NCBI GenBank assembly: GCA_008802785.1
Contig: VUYT01000052.1
Location: forward strand, 1-64,000
Direction of reading: 5' to 3'
DNA from: Symmetrospora coprosmae
Lineage: Eukaryota > Basidiomycota > Cystobasidiomycetes > Symmetrosporaceae
Length of the DNA: 64,000 bases
Within the stretch, counting starts at the first letter, position 1. Every line of letters starts with the position of its first letter. Made by a program: the position numbers and the translations under genes. Below are positions 33,676-46,255 of this stretch, in pieces. Under the pieces are notes generated by a model. It was not told where the DNA came from and made no database searches. It worked only from the letters and a program-made list of their open reading frames with translations.

Positions 33676-36600
33676 CTACTGCGATGAACCTCCTTTCACT
33701 GACGGTCCGAAAATCTCGCCAAGGATCTGAGAGGATGAGGAAGGATCAGCCCTGCTCGTGCCTGCAAGCGAGCCGTGCATGGGAAAAACGCACGTCGTCC
33801 AAGAGGGTATATACGAGATGCTGATTGAGCCTGCGGTTCTGCATGACGGCGAATATGCGACGGGCGCCTCGCCGGGCATTGGAGCGCCCGATGATGCTGG
33901 CCGCTACATCTACTCAGGGGAAACGAGTGCATCAGATAAGCGTCCTATGACACTAGCAGACTCCGGTCCACTCACCCGGCATTAGATGTGCCAGCTTGCG
34001 ATATGCCGATTCTCTTGTTTGTAACTTTTCTTCGGCCGTGCGCGGTATCGAGGGCGGTCGGACCTTTCCGTCAGGCCACATCAAGTTGGTGATCATTTCG
34101 ATATGAGGTAAGAGGGCGTCCCCACTCAGGTTGATGCTGATGGCCTCTCGGACCTTGCGCTCGATGGTGCCACCGAGCACCTGCTGCAGGATGATGACCA
34201 TAGCTTGCCGGCGGAGCCAGCTTCCGCTGTCTTTAAGGTCGAAGATCTCGACAAGGAGGTCGGCAATGGGCGTCGTGAAGTATGTCAGCCCTTCGCCGTC
34301 GACCGGCGTCAAGCCCGCCGCCGATAGTGCGAGAAGATCGATGGGGGCATCCGCGTCAGACCCAGTGGACCTGGCTGTTGCAGCAGACCCGAAGACGGAC
34401 GAGATGAGGTCTTCTGTCTGCGCGGCAGTGCTCACGCTCCCCGCAAAGTCGGCCGCTTGTTGCGAGAGCCGGACGATCAAGGCGTCGAGCATTGACGGGC
34501 CGCCGAACAGGTCGTCCATGCCTGTTGTGACAGTCCTGAAGAGGTTGCGGATCGCACCTTGGCCAGGGATGATGTCGAACGCGCTGGCCGCGCTTGGGTC
34601 AACCGGGCCTCCTCTAGTTTTTGAATTCAAGCTGCCGATGTTCTGCTGCGAAAGGAAGGCTCGGAAGGCCCGGTCGGTGCAGATTGGCGGGATTTGCACC
34701 ACTGCTTGCAGGTACTTTTCCAGTGCCACTTTGCGTTGCTGGATCAGATTAGTACTGAGAGACGTGACGAGTCGCTTGCCCGGGAGCTCGAGCGTCCGTA
34801 CGGCTTGGTACTTTTCCTTGAGTGCCGAATGGAGTGCCACAAACTCGCTGAATCGCCGGGGCACCATCCAGCCGGCGGTCTGCGTAACGCCGTCCTCGGC
34901 GAGCTGATGTACCTCGACGAGGTACACGGCAAACTCTCCACCCGGACGGCCGTCGGGAGCCTGCCCCACTGAAGTTCCCGTTATGCTCACGCTCGTTCTG
35001 CCAGGAGCGAGCCGACTCTCACTCTCCTGTGTCTCGAATTGTCGCTTCTGGAAGCTGAGCTCGCTTATCTCCCTTCGCAGGGCGTCCATACTCTTCTGCA
35101 GGATCTTGAGCTCCGACTGGCTGCCCGTCAATTCTGCTTTTCGGAGTAAGGCAGACAGCACATTCTCTTGATTTTCCAGCTTGTCGACCCGCGCTGCGAT
35201 GCGGTCGATCTCGACAGGCAGCTCAAGGACGCTCGGAGCTGCGCGAGTCGATGCACCCGCGGACTCCGCTAGCCCTAAGGAGCCAGTCGAGCCGGACAAA
35301 TCGTCTGCCGAGTCGTGCAGATGCTTCTCCGGATCGCCTTCCTGGTCATATACCTCGGGAGCGGGTGCCAGATACTCCGGCTTTCTACTCCGACTGTCGT
35401 CGTTCGACTGACTCTGGCTGGATGGCGTCCGGAGGCGCCAGAAAGGGCGTTTAGGTGGATCAGCAGCGGTGGGCGATATCGTAGCGCCGAGCGACTTTTC
35501 CGACCCCGGGCCAGCTTTTGTTCCAGGAGCACGAGGCGATATGAGTGAGGAAGTGTCCATAGAGGTCTGACTAGCCACACTAGGCGAACGAGACCGAGAC
35601 TGAGCGAAGGTACTCTGCTCAGTCACCTTGTCGTTACTCGCAAGGATGGAAGAAAGGGCGTCCTGGATGGCTTCCATCGTCTGCAGCTGCTCCTTGTCGT
35701 CTGGCTCTTCCAGCACGGCGTGAAGGTCAGCCTGCTGACTGAGGCCCGCTGTGACTGTATCGTCTCTGAACAGCGGAGACCGGTCCTTTTCCGTCTTGGC
35801 ATTGCCAGTGAGGAAGTCCAGCTTTTCGGCTCCGAACAGATCATCTCGCGCCGTTAGATCGGTCGAACGTCGCGTGATGCCCTTCGATGGTGCCCTAGAA
35901 TCCAGCGGCAGAGCTGACGCGGTCCCTGCCCGCTTGATGATAGGCAGTGGCCGCGGGGGCTGCATCCGTAGATTTGGCATTGGCGGACTCGAGGGAAGCG
36001 AGTCACGCGACGAGCCAGACGCGTTTGATGGAAGTACGAGTTCTGGCTCTCCTGAGCGCGTGGAAGAGCCGTTCCCGGTCCCATTTCCGTTTCCCATGTA
36101 GTACAGATCAGACTGGATGGTTCGGACCGGCAGTTCTGCTATGGCCTTGACGAAGAGATCGCTCCGCTGGAAAGTAGGCCAGTCTATCTCCTTCATCTCG
36201 TCGTATACCTGTGCCTGCGCAGCGAAGATAGTGCGACGGATTCTGCGGTACTCGGTCTTCGGGACTGGCCGAACCGCACCTAGGCCAACCTGCTCGTGGA
36301 AGGCCTGGAGCTTGTCAATGATGCGCGTATCGACGATAACCGCCTTTGTCCGGAGGTACGTGGAGAGCAGCAGCTGTGTATCGTCCCGGAGACTCTGCGC
36401 AGAGGCTGAATCCACAGCGCCCATTTCTCCCGACTGCAGAGCGTCCCTGCTAGTTACGATGCCTGGCGCTGCGAGATCATCGTCATCCTCGAGCGGATCC
36501 TTGAGGCCTTCGACGGTCAGGTAGAATTGGACGAGCATGCTGCGGTGCTTTCTGTCCATGTGCTCCATGAAGAAGCCCAGCGCGCCTGGCTGGTGGAGGA

Positions 36601-38234
36601 CGTCATGCAGCGTGGTCGTCGATGATGCCGTCGGTGCTTTCGAACTGGACTCCGCACCGCCGAGAACGGCGATCCGCTTGTCAATAGCCTGCTTGGCTAA
36701 AACGAGCCGATCAATGTAGCGCAGAATGGCTTCAGAGGGCTCGTCAGGATGGGCGCCGGGAAAGCGAGCCCGGCGAAGGTTTATTTCGATGTCACTCCGT
36801 AGGCGTTTTGCCTCGAGGAGTGTGGGACAGCGGTTGAGCGAGCTGGAGGCAGGGGGAAGCTATCAGTTGCACACCTGCTGTGAGCTGGACAGTCTCTGAG
36901 GATCGTGTAGCTTGCGCACCGGAGAAAAGCCTCAAACTGCTTTGGGGTGCTCTTGACGGACATGTCTTCACTCTTCCTGCGGACGCTCGCAGTCGGTGTG
37001 GCGGGTAGGATGGGTGTCGCATCCAGCGCAGCGCGTAGCTTGTTCACCATGCGCCTGCAAGACAGCAGCATCAACACCTCTCGTCGATTGAGGAGAGACA
37101 ATGCGGCACCCACTGTTCGCGCAAAGCAGCCCCGGCCTTCTCGTCCAGCAGCTTGTTCCAGATGTCCGGATCAGTCACTGCCTCGATAATTGGCCGGATC
37201 ACAGCGCATGCGACAATCTCCATGGCGACGACGTTGACGGCCCTGCTATTTCCCTCGCGCGGCGGCATGACTACAGCCAGTATCTTGTCGACGACGGCCC
37301 GAAGATGCTTCTCTTCGGAGGGGCGGCTGTTAAAAGACGAGACCGAGACTGCCGGATGGAGGTTCCCGCCTGTCGCGAGCAAGGACGCGTATTTCTCGGC
37401 GAGCAGGAGATCCAGCTCTTCGCTGGCTGGCGCAGCGATAGGTGACTGCTTCTTCTTGCGCTGCTGCGCCTGAGCCTGACTAGCTGTTCCTGGCGGAGCA
37501 GGCGGGTGGCCAGCCTTGTCGGATCCAGCGTTGTGCGCGGCGTGTGTCACCCCAGAGGCACTGGGCTTGGTTGTCGTTGTCGCCGGTGCATCGGTCATGC
37601 TCTGCTGAGCCTCTGCAAAGAGCTGGAGATGAGCCGTAATCTTGGGCAGCAGGGTCGAGACCCCCAGCCTTGCCCAGTCGACCAGCACGAGGCGCTCGCG
37701 AACGTCGGCCAGAACCTCGCGGATGGTGCGCTCGACGGCGTTCGGAAACGCGGGGTCCGAGGGGGAGATGCTGGTCCTGTACCACGAGCAGAGGTAGTTC
37801 TCGAGGACGATGGCGATAAGGCGGTCGAGCGCGGTAGAGACGGTCGCCGAGCCCGGATGCAATGGGGCCGCGCGAAATGACGTGTCTGCGCGCACCCACT
37901 GTCGCTTCATCCAGATGGCCTCGAGGCCTGACGGGGTGGCTATGGAGAGCAGGGGGACCGCAGCATCCGTATCCCTGTCCGTGTTCCCCTCGGTGGCAAC
38001 GCGGTCGCGCTTGGTCCTCGCGGTCAGCGACCTTGCGACTGCGAGTGCAGAGCAGTAAGAGAGGAAGAGGTGGAAGAATACGGTGAAGAGGAGGATGAGG
38101 AGGACGGCAATGGGCAGCAGGAGGAGCTTGACGAGCTTGCCCGGCTGGTAGATGAGGACGGCCAGAGAGGCCGCTGCGACAACGGCGCCTACAGGGCGGT
38201 ATGCCTGCGGGGAGGGGTCGAGCAGGCTCGCCAT
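33676..38234 (-). CDS. MDM1: Mdm1-type sorting nexin (PXA-RGS-PX-nexin C)
   Basis: Minus-strand exons 38234-37114, 37054-36920, 36842-33976, 33903-33794 and 33726-33676 give 1427 aa. Order: two N-terminal membrane segments (AVVAAASLAVLIYQ; LLLLPIAVLLILLFTVFFHLF), PXA domain (~110-390), RGS-like domain beginning FEAFLRSLNRCPTLLEAKRL, a disordered Ser-rich linker, a coiled coil, PX domain (~1040-1180; VYLVEVHQLAED, WMVPRRFSEFVALHSALKEK, LPGKRL) and the nexin C domain ending IGRSNARRGARRIFAVMQNR. This is the Mdm1/SNX13/14/25 family that tethers ER to vacuole and lipid droplets. Two details decide the model. The second exon must stop at 36920, since reading on to 36875 would need an improbable 32-nt intron. 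The two last exons were added because the frame otherwise stops short of the nexin C terminus. Confidence 0.92.
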
Positions 38235-38536
38235 GCTGTTGTGCTGCAGGCGACACGCATAAAGAGTGTGCGCAATATCTCAGATGGGTCCCATACTGCC
38301 TGCTGTCGCTGCTTCCGCCTCCATCCGGGCCTGCCCAGTACTTCCTGGATGAGCGTGAATCCAAGGGGCGACGGCAACGACAAAGCTCCGACATAGATAT
38401 ACACCGCGAACAAGCGCATCCAGCGGGAAGGGAGACTGACTACTGACTCGTGTGCTGCCTAATATTCATCTCGTCCGCTATGAGGCGGCCTGCCACGATC
38501 CCTGCCGGCCGAAAATCCAGCTGCACGCCCTTGGTT
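38235..38536. other. Intergenic, minus-strand pair
   Basis: 302 bases upstream of MDM1 and downstream of the coiled-coil membrane protein. Nothing distinctive is seen. Confidence 0.35.
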
Positions 38537-41074
38537 CTAAAGTCGAAAGTCTATGACGCTCTCTCCGTCCTCGCCATAACCTCCCGCACCAGGTCCACCT
38601 AGAGCCTGCCTCTGCAGGACTCTCTCCCTCTCTTCCTGCATCCGCAGCCATAGGAGCTCGTCTTCGGATTTCAGAGCCGCCCCGGATGCGAATGGCACCG
38701 GCGAGGGCGGCCTTTGTCTATTCTGAACGACGAATTCCGCATCGTCTTCATACTGGGAAGGCTGCATTCGCCAGTTCGGCTTCGGCTGTTCCTTGTGTCC
38801 CGCCTGATGGTACGGCCCGCGCGGCGCCGCATTCGAGGATGCTGGCGAAACGGACAGATGCGAAGACTGACCCGGCAGAGGAGCCAGAGGGACAGCTACG
38901 GCCGGAGTGGGCGGACACTGTTGCTGTTGCTGCCGTTCGGAGTACTGGTGCTGGAGTTGGCGCTGAGCCGACGGCCATGCGCGGGCTTCTTCCTCGCGTG
39001 CGTAGTACTGCTGCGATGGCGGACGAGACATGGGGACCGTACTCGCACGAGACAGGAACGAGTCTCTCTCGCACCGCAAGGGTCGTCCAGCATGCGCCGC
39101 CTCCTGCGCCGCCGCGAGCGCTTGTGCCTGAAGTTGCCTCCGCTCATGCACGAGCCTCATTTCCTCCTCCTCCGCTTCCTGTGCGGCTGCAAGGCGCGCC
39201 TCCTCCTCCTCGTGCTCAAGCGCCTGTAATCGCGCCGCGTGCTCGCGCTCCGCGTGTTCGCGCGCCTCCTGCTTCTGCCGTTCCTCCTCTTCGCGATGCG
39301 CCCGCTCACGCTCGAGCGCCTGCCACCGCGCGTCCTGGATGGCCTGGCGCCTGCGCTGGTTCATTGCGTCGCGGCTCTGCCGCTTGCGTGCATCCTCCTC
39401 CGCGGCCTCAATGACTGCTCGCTCACGCGCGTCCTCCTCGGCGATGTGGCGAGCCCGCGCCTGCATCCCGCGCTCCTGTCGACGTGTCTGACGCTCGACC
39501 TCACGCTCCGCTTGCCGAACACGCCGCTCCTCCCGCCTTGCTCGCTCCGCCTCTTCCTCCGCAGCTGCTGCGTCGTCCGCGGCGCGGCGGCGCTCGTACC
39601 TCCGCTTGGCCTCTTTGCGCGCCGCCTTCTTATCATCCTTCTTCTCGATGGTCGACGAAGCGTCGTCGGCTGTCACTGCGCTCGGCGGTGGCTGGGCCAG
39701 GCCACCGGCCATGAGAGCGGGCTGTTGCCAGGCCGGCAGCATGCCCATGCCGGGATAGAGGCCGCCGCCCAGTGGCGTTGGTGCGAGAATGGGCCGGCCG
39801 TACGCGTCATAGCCCATGGGCACGCCTCCCATGCCGGCAAGCACAGCCTGCGGCGGAGGCTGGACCCCGGCACCAGGCGGCGGGGCGTGGTAAACAGTGT
39901 TCCAGAGGCCGGTGCTGGGGTCGAAGACGACCTCGCTTGTAACCCCGCCGACACTCGCGCCGTGCCCTGCTAGCTGCGGGTTTGTCTCTGCATTCGCTTG
40001 GCCGTACCCCGGCAGTGGGGCGCTCCCGTCTGCTGGCTGACCGAATGTCATTGAGCCTGGGGGCGGGGCGGACGCGCCTACGCCATCCGAGCCGTCGTAG
40101 CCTGCAGCGGCAACCCCGCCCACTTCTGCCGGGTCCTTCCCGTCATAAGGGTCGGGCGCAGCCCCTGGATCTGCGGGCATCCCTGCACCCCCCCCGCCGC
40201 CGCCTGCATCACCGTAGCCGTCATCGTATCCGCCATCGCCGTAGTCTCCCCCGCCCCCTTCATACAGATCTGCGCCGTCGGCGGACGCAAAGGGAGGGTA
40301 GAATCCGCCCGCCAGGTTCAGGCAGCCGGCGAGAAAGAGGAGGATGGCTGCTGCGACGTGGATCTTGCCGACGCTGTGGGTGGGTTGTAGGTGCATATCA
40401 GCCTGCACTGCTCGGCCTAGCGGAAGGACAGGGAAGGCAATGGGACGCACGAGTAGCTGAGGATCTGTAGCGCGATGTAGATCATGACGCCTCCTGATCC
40501 AGCGAGGCCCCAGCCGCCGCTGAGGGCAGGCACGAAGCGGTAGAGAGACGGCAGGGACGCGGGCATAAGGCCGCGCATGGCTTGCTGGACGAGCATGAGT
40601 GTCAGTCCGATGACTGCGAGCAATGTATATGGAACAGTCAGCGCTGTTCTCCTGATCTCTAGACAAGACAGGTGAAGTGCCTCACGGGTGACCAGGTGGT
40701 ACGCGGCAGCGTGTGCGATCGCCCCTCTGCGCTGATTGAAGTCCGTGTTGTGCTTGTATGCCTCGCATACGATAGGCTTGAGCTTGGGTCCTGCCGCTTG
40801 CCCTTTCTTGCCGCGCGCAGCAGTGTCGTCGTTGTCGTTGTCGGTCCGGGCGAGCATGATGCCAAACGTGCCTGTCTTGGACGTGGGCACTGTGCCGAGC
40901 GACTTGAAGTCGCTGGTGAGGAGGAGCACCATAGCTGTCGTCAGCGGCTGCCTGACTTCAGATAGCAGAGCGATGGCACACCCACCCGATCAGCGTCACG
41001 CACTCCGCCGCCATGCCGATGACCAGAGCAGCCACGGTGAGCAGTGCCAATATCTTGACTATCAAGTGGAGCAT
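38537..41074 (-). CDS. Membrane protein with long coiled-coil tail
   Basis: Minus-strand exons 41074-40986, 40912-40686, 40613-40451 and 40373-38537 give about 771 aa. Four hydrophobic segments lie in the first ~180 residues: VKILALLTVAALVIGMAAEC, LIGLTLMLVQQAM, GVMIYIALQILSYSVGK and HVAAAILLFLAGCLNLAGGF. A Gly/Asp/Tyr-rich stretch (YEGGGGDYGDGGYDDGYG) follows, then Pro-rich sequence. Next comes a highly charged Arg/Glu/Ala coiled coil of about 200 residues (from KKDDKKAARKEAKRRYERRR) and a disordered end. The layout resembles small fungal four-helix membrane proteins of the DUF7598 type, but this is a resemblance only. An alternative acceptor at 40952 would shorten the first intron to 34 nt and add 13 residues; I chose 40913 because that intron has a CTGAC branch. 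Function unknown. Confidence 0.7.
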
Positions 41075-43084
41075 TCATCCGTCCTGGGCCTCTTCGAATG
41101 AGTGAATGTAAAGTGGTACCCCGACTGCTCAGCGTCGGGCGGCGTGGGGTGCTCAACCAGGAGCGGGGATGGAAGTCAGGAGAGTGGTGGATACAGACTG
41201 GGTGCAGGCAGTCAGTACGTTTCAAGCAGGGCTGAAGAGGGTGCGCAGGCGGGCAGCATGGTAGACAGGGCGTGGCTGCGGTCAAAGGGGGTTTGGGACA
41301 GCATAGCCTCGAATGCGACAGACAGATCCCTTTGGACGGTCTCGGGCTCTACTTTCCTGGGCTGCGTTTAGGAGCATTGCAGGCATACGTTCTGGACTCA
41401 GACTGGATCGATGTCAACGAGCTTGAGGTACCGGTGTGTACTCCCTGGCGCTCGGACGATGGGGGATTCAGCAACCTTTCACGCTCTGGGCCTCCCTCCG
41501 AAGTTGCGCCTTCGCGTATATGACGTTACCACATCGAAAGAGTCTGCAAGCGTATCGAGGCGAGTCTGATCGATATCATGAGCACATCGATGTCGGGGCA
41601 TCCCACACTCGACTTGCTCCTATAGCTACGGTAGGCGTGCCTGCCGAAAGATGGATGCCTTCCTGATACGGCAAGGCCTGCCAGGTCCAAGCCGAATCAA
41701 GGATGGCCGAATTATCGTTTCAATGGCGCCCGACAGGGCTCCGGCGCACATAAGCGTATGCATGTGAACAGATCTGTGCAGGCATGGACATATATGTGCA
41801 GGTGTATGATTGCGACTCCACCGCGCAGGCTCTGCGATGGTACGAGAGAGGAAAGCGTGAGAGCCAGGGCGCGCGCGCGTCCTGCCTGCCGCCACCGCCG
41901 CCCAGACGACGCGTCTCTGATCCCGCTTGACAGCTGCGCTGCGGCATCTCCATCCAATCATTTGTTGCAACTCTAATAAATCGGGGCAATCAGTGCTCTC
42001 GGCGGGCCATCGCTCTTAGTGCTACCGGTAGTCATCATCAAGCATCAAAGGCCTCTTCTTCCTTCCTGCAGCGCGACAGACTTCCGTCTCCTCTGCCTCT
42101 GACGTCCGCACATACGTCAACTGGGAGCGCGCGACAGCACGCGCAGACTCGGGTCAGCTGCTCTCCCTTTTCACCACCCAGCAGCACAGGCACTTCTCCT
42201 GCGCACAGTTTGTAGAACAATCGCCCAGCGATATCGCCGCGATCTGCTGCTGTGAGTGAGTTCCAAGTCGAGCGCCCGGAAGGCTGAAAGAGCCTCACTC
42301 TCGTCCAGCGGATACTGTAGAGCGGCCTTGGCAGCGCGAGCGCAGAGCACAGACTGAAGACGTATACACTGTATGCTGCCCTCTTCTTCTTCTTGCCAGG
42401 CAAACGTACAAGCAGTCAGAATAGGAATGTCTCTCCGACACACACGCCTGTGCGAGTAGTCGACATTCACCGCCGTTCTCGAGGCCCGCTCGAGCTTTGA
42501 CAGCGCGCGACTCTGTCACCCAGACCTGCCTTCAGCCACGTCCGACCACTCGCCAGCACCGTCAGCAGCGGCAGACTCGGCTCGAGTACAGTGCCCTTGC
42601 CAGCATCCGGACAGGTGCAAAGTGCACTGCCAGGTCTACCGTACAGTACCGTGGCCCGACAGGCGCTGTATCGCACAAGTACTTTACCGCGCGGTCTTCG
42701 TCGATCCCTCCGCCCAGCGCCGAACCTAAAAGCAGGGACAGCCTATTGAAGCGGGACGGGTCTGCAAGCGAGCAAAACAGACGCGTCTGTCGCCTCCATC
42801 GTCACCCTCTGTCCAACCTCTGCAGCGGGCATCCGTGAGTGGCATCCTCTGCTCTTCTCTTGCTGTCTCGGAACGCGTGACCTGATACACGCTCGGCTCT
42901 CTGCCGGTTCAGGTACCGGTACCCGTTCAGAACGACGACGTCAGGACAAGCCGACAGCATCCAAACACTCGCCTCGCGCTCTCTGTCTCTGCTCTGCGAC
43001 CCAAACAGAGCACAACCTCTGCCTTCGTCCGTCCTCGCATCCATCCTTCTCTCTCCTTCCCATTCACTCCCGGCCCGTCTCACC
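41075..43084. other. 2-kb divergent intergenic region
   Basis: The longest gene-free stretch. Short frames on both strands (for example 41102-41371 plus, 42038-42403 minus, 42497-42838 plus) have no protein character. CT-rich sequence near 42830-43080 looks like the leader of the gene at 43085. I see no tRNA cloverleaf or repeat family, but a non-coding RNA could be missed by eye. Confidence 0.4.
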
Positions 43085-45293
43085 ATGTTCGCCACATTCG
43101 CACCTGCCACGCCGCAGTCAGCATCAAAGACGGCAGCCTCCTTGGCAGAGTCGGCCGCAGAGGCAGCAGAGCCCCCTTCGCCGTGCCCCTCTGCGTCAGG
43201 CAGCGAGCTCAGCTTCACCAGCGACACTGGTAAGTCTCGCGGATCCTCGCAACCATGCAGGCTCCGGAAACTGGGACTCGAGCTGAAATGGCTCCTGCGC
43301 CTTCCTCGCAGATGCAAGCAGCGCAGCGGACCTCACCACACCCCCGACATCACCTACTCGCGCCACCGCCCAGCAGTTCCGCAAAGGCTCCGCCGGCTCG
43401 CTCGGCGGTGCCGACGCGAATGCGCTGCAAGACAGCCATGCAATTGTCTCGTCGCCGTCCCTCGACGGCCTGCTCGCGTCCCTCAGCATCGGCGGCGGCG
43501 CTGCGCAGAACCAGGCCAAGCTCGACGCCTTCTTCGGCAGCTCGGCGGCGGGCAGGCGCCCCTCCCCGCCGACCGTCGGCCCGCTGGCTGCGTCGAGTAC
43601 GAGCTCGCGTGTGCGTCCCGGGATGACGCAGTCGCCGAGCACAAATGCGAAGCGCGCACGCTCTGGACCGGGCACGATCGACCTGTCGTCCCTGCCCCGG
43701 TTCCCCATCGTTCAGCAGGCGGCAGCGTACACTCCGGACCAGACCCAGAACCAGGGAGAGCAGGCGCCTTGTGGCGGATCACAGAGCACTCTAAACCTCC
43801 TCACACCGCATGCTGCCGGACCTGGTGAGGGCATCTTGGAGCGGACTGGGAGCGCGAACAGCAGCAGGACGCCTCGAGCGATCCCAGAGAGGCCAGGACT
43901 CCTCAGCCGTTGGAGCAGCGATTCAGAGTCGTCTGGCAACAGCAGCGGTAGCGGCAGCTGCAACAGCGAGGACTGCAACGAGTGCCTCATCGCGTCCGGG
44001 CAGCTGGGTGCCGCATCGGACGATGACGACAGCAACTATAATGAGGGGAGTGATGCGGCCGATGCGTATTTCCGGAGTGCAGCACGGCGAGCGAGCGCCG
44101 ACACGGAGTTCGAGTACGACGACATCCTCTCGCCCCTCCCGGCCTCACCATCTGCCATGCCGCCCGCGTCCCGGCGGCTCGGCTGTGATGCCACCATGTC
44201 GCCCGACTGGATGCAGCTGCCTCCCGCGCCCAAGCCGCACCAGCACGGTTTCTCGCCCTTCTGGGAGGCACCCAGCCACAACAGCACGCCGACCCTGCCG
44301 TCGCAGGCGAATCTGTCCCTCTCTGGCGAGAGCAGCGGTAGCGGGGGTGCCAGCCACGGTCGGACAGGGCGCAAGCACGGCTGCGCCAAGCACGGCCTTG
44401 TCTTCTCCTCCGGCACCTCGTCCCCTTCAACCGACTCGTCCTCGCCCGCCAGCTCGCCAGGCTTTGTCGTGCCCCGCAGCCGAGGCGCCGGAAAGGCCGG
44501 CTCAGGCGCGTCCGTCCTAACGCGCTCGCAGGGCTTGCGGATCCGCGACGAAGGGTCGCGCGCCATGCGCGGGCGATACGCGCGCTCGCTGTCCGCGCAT
44601 GCTTCTTCTTCCACTGCGTCAGGCAGCACCGGGAGCAACGGCGCGGGCGGCGGCAGCAGGGAGAGCGACATCATGCGCACGGCGTCTGCGCTGCTTGGGG
44701 GCACCATTTCGCCGGCTGCGACGACGACGGACCCGCTCCGGGTGAAACTGCGCGAGATGCCAGGGGCAATCACGCCGGACTCGCTGCCGTCGTCGCCCGC
44801 TCTTGCTCTTGCTCTGGGACACGGCCACCATCCTCAGGCGCACGGCCCAGCAAAGCCGCCCGCCGTGCAGCACCACTACCAGCTCCCTGCGCACAGTGCG
44901 CACTGGCTCGCCAACGTCGGCCGCTTGCCCTCGTCGCCGCTGCACATCTCGAGCCTCCCCGACGACAGCGGCAGCGACGAGGGTGAGGACGATGACAGCA
45001 GCGAAGGAGTCAGGCGCAAGGCGAACGCGGCCAAGCGTCAGCGCGACACCAAGCACGACATTTTCAGCAGCAGCTTCAGCCTCGCGGCACCGCATCCTCA
45101 ACACGCTCACGCAAGGGGCCCGTCGCCGCTCGCCAGTCCGTGCGCAGTCCTAATTCCTTCGAGCGGGGCAGAGGCGGACATGGGCAGCACAGGCCTCACT
45201 GGCCTGTCCGGCACGCACTCCGCCGCATTTTCGTCTCCTACGCCTGCCGGGCGGGCAGGCAAGACCAACCCGTACTTTGCAGGCTTTGTCTGA
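43085..45293 (+). CDS. Ser-rich disordered orphan protein
   Basis: Exons 43085-43229 and 43312-45293 give 708 aa. The translation is dominated by Ser, Gly, Ala, Pro and Asp, with acidic patches (ASDDDDSNYNEGSD; DDSGSDEGEDDDSSEG) and a basic KRQRDTKHD that may be nuclear-localising. Short possibly structured pieces are LQDSHAIVSSPSLDGLLASL, GAAQNQAKLDAFFG and SCNSEDCNECL, the last a small cysteine cluster. No domain is recognised. The C-terminus ends GKTNPYFAGFV. The single intron is 82 nt with a CTCGCAG acceptor, and its phase-1 join is supported by continuous Ser/Ala-rich reading on both sides. The low-complexity stretch of this length with consistent codon bias is likely real, perhaps a regulator, but no function can be assigned. 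Confidence 0.7.
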
Positions 45294-45817
45294 TGAACAA
45301 ACTGCAGTGCAGTACCAGCGACGGCCCTCCCTCGACTTGCTCTTGACTATGCATACTCTCACTATTCCGGGTTTCACACACATACAAACATCCGTGCCTG
45401 CAGTATATCAAAGTGCTGCATCTTCCATCTTCCGTCTCCTCCACATATATAGCTTGCATCGAGTTCCTGCTTCGGCTTGTAGCCCTACCCATACATATAT
45501 ATCGCGCAAGTGCGCGTCTTTAGCCCTTCCTGGCCTTGTGATCTCAGCCTATAGCACTTCGCGGGGCATCTGGGGATTGTTCAGACCAGAGAAGTAATGC
45601 AAACGGGAGCACTTACCGCGAGAGCGAGTACTATCTGGTCGTACTTGTGCAGATGCGGAGGCCCTTTACAGACGCAAGTAAGGGGCAGGTTCTTTTGGCT
45701 GCCGTAGGGCCGCGCAGAGCGTTGAACGAGCTGCAGAGTGCTCGAAGAGGAGGATGCGGCCAGGTAGTGGGATCGCAATAGGCGAGGAGGTTGCCAGTGG
45801 CAGCCGGTCGGTTGTGG

Positions 45818-46117
45818 TCAGGCAGGGTACAAGGCGGACAGTGCCTGTAGAGAAGGCACGGGGCTTGCGAAGGGCGGCCTGAGGCGTGTGCGGTTGTCTT
45901 CCTCGGTGGGGACCCAGAGTGGAACGCACAAGCTGCGCATTGCGGATTGGTCTCTCATGCCAGAGCTGCAATAGTAGATCCATGCATGGCCTACGGATGA
46001 ACAGCAGCGCCGCAACGATAACGACGGGGAAGAAGGGGAGGGAGCGTTGTGCAGAGTCGTGAGGAAAGAAAGACGACGAGGGAGAAACGGGACTCGACTC
46101 ATTGTCAGTGCAGCCAT
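45818..46117 (-). CDS. Possible small protein, doubtful
   Basis: A minus-strand frame from ATG 46117 reads MSRVPFLPRRLSFLTTLHNA and LSLRRCCSS, an Arg/Ser-rich amphipathic start that could be a mitochondrial targeting sequence, then PTEEDNRTRLRPPFASPVPS. A donor-like GTAGGC and several AG acceptors (45973-45930) allow shorter spliced forms, and a further open piece (SARPYGSQKNLPL, HLHKYDQIVLALA) ending at a GTAAGT near 45618 might be a later exon. I could not build a single consistent model or recognise the product; it may be a chance frame. Confidence 0.2.
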   Translation of the reverse strand: MAALTMSRVPFLPRRLSFLTTLHNAPSPSSPSLSLRRCCSSVGHAWIYYCSSGMRDQSAMRSLCVPLWVPTEEDNRTRLRPPFASPVPSLQALSALYPA

Positions 46118-46140
46118 GAGATCGTGTACAGGTGCCAGGG

Positions 46141-46160
46141 CGATGCGATGCGATGCGATG
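46141..46160. repeat. (CGATG)4 array
   Basis: Four perfect CGATG units, continuing as GCGATG/GCCGTG at its edges. It lies about 95 bases left of the long TGCGA array and has the same unit in another register. Confidence 0.8.
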
Positions 46161-46255
46161 CCGTGCTCTGACAGGATTGGGACGGGACGGGACAGCCCAG
46201 GAAGTGCACGTCAGTCCCTTGTAGCGTCAGACGAGGCAATTGCGGTGTGATGTGA

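Noticed and set aside
36843-36874. A 32-nt intron in MDM1
   Set aside because: Ending the exon at 36920 gives a normal 77-nt intron with GTGCGC donor and a better family match (FEAFLRSLNRCPTLLEAKRL).
18575-38234. A functional lipid or membrane-contact gene cluster (MIL1, carotenoid oxygenase, MDM1)
   Set aside because: Genes are interleaved with unrelated functions (TRM6, orphan pair) and orientation gives no sign of co-regulation.
40952-40985. A 34-nt intron in the coiled-coil membrane protein
   Set aside because: A phase-compatible acceptor at 40913 gives a 73-nt intron with a clear CTGAC branch; the short form cannot be fully excluded.
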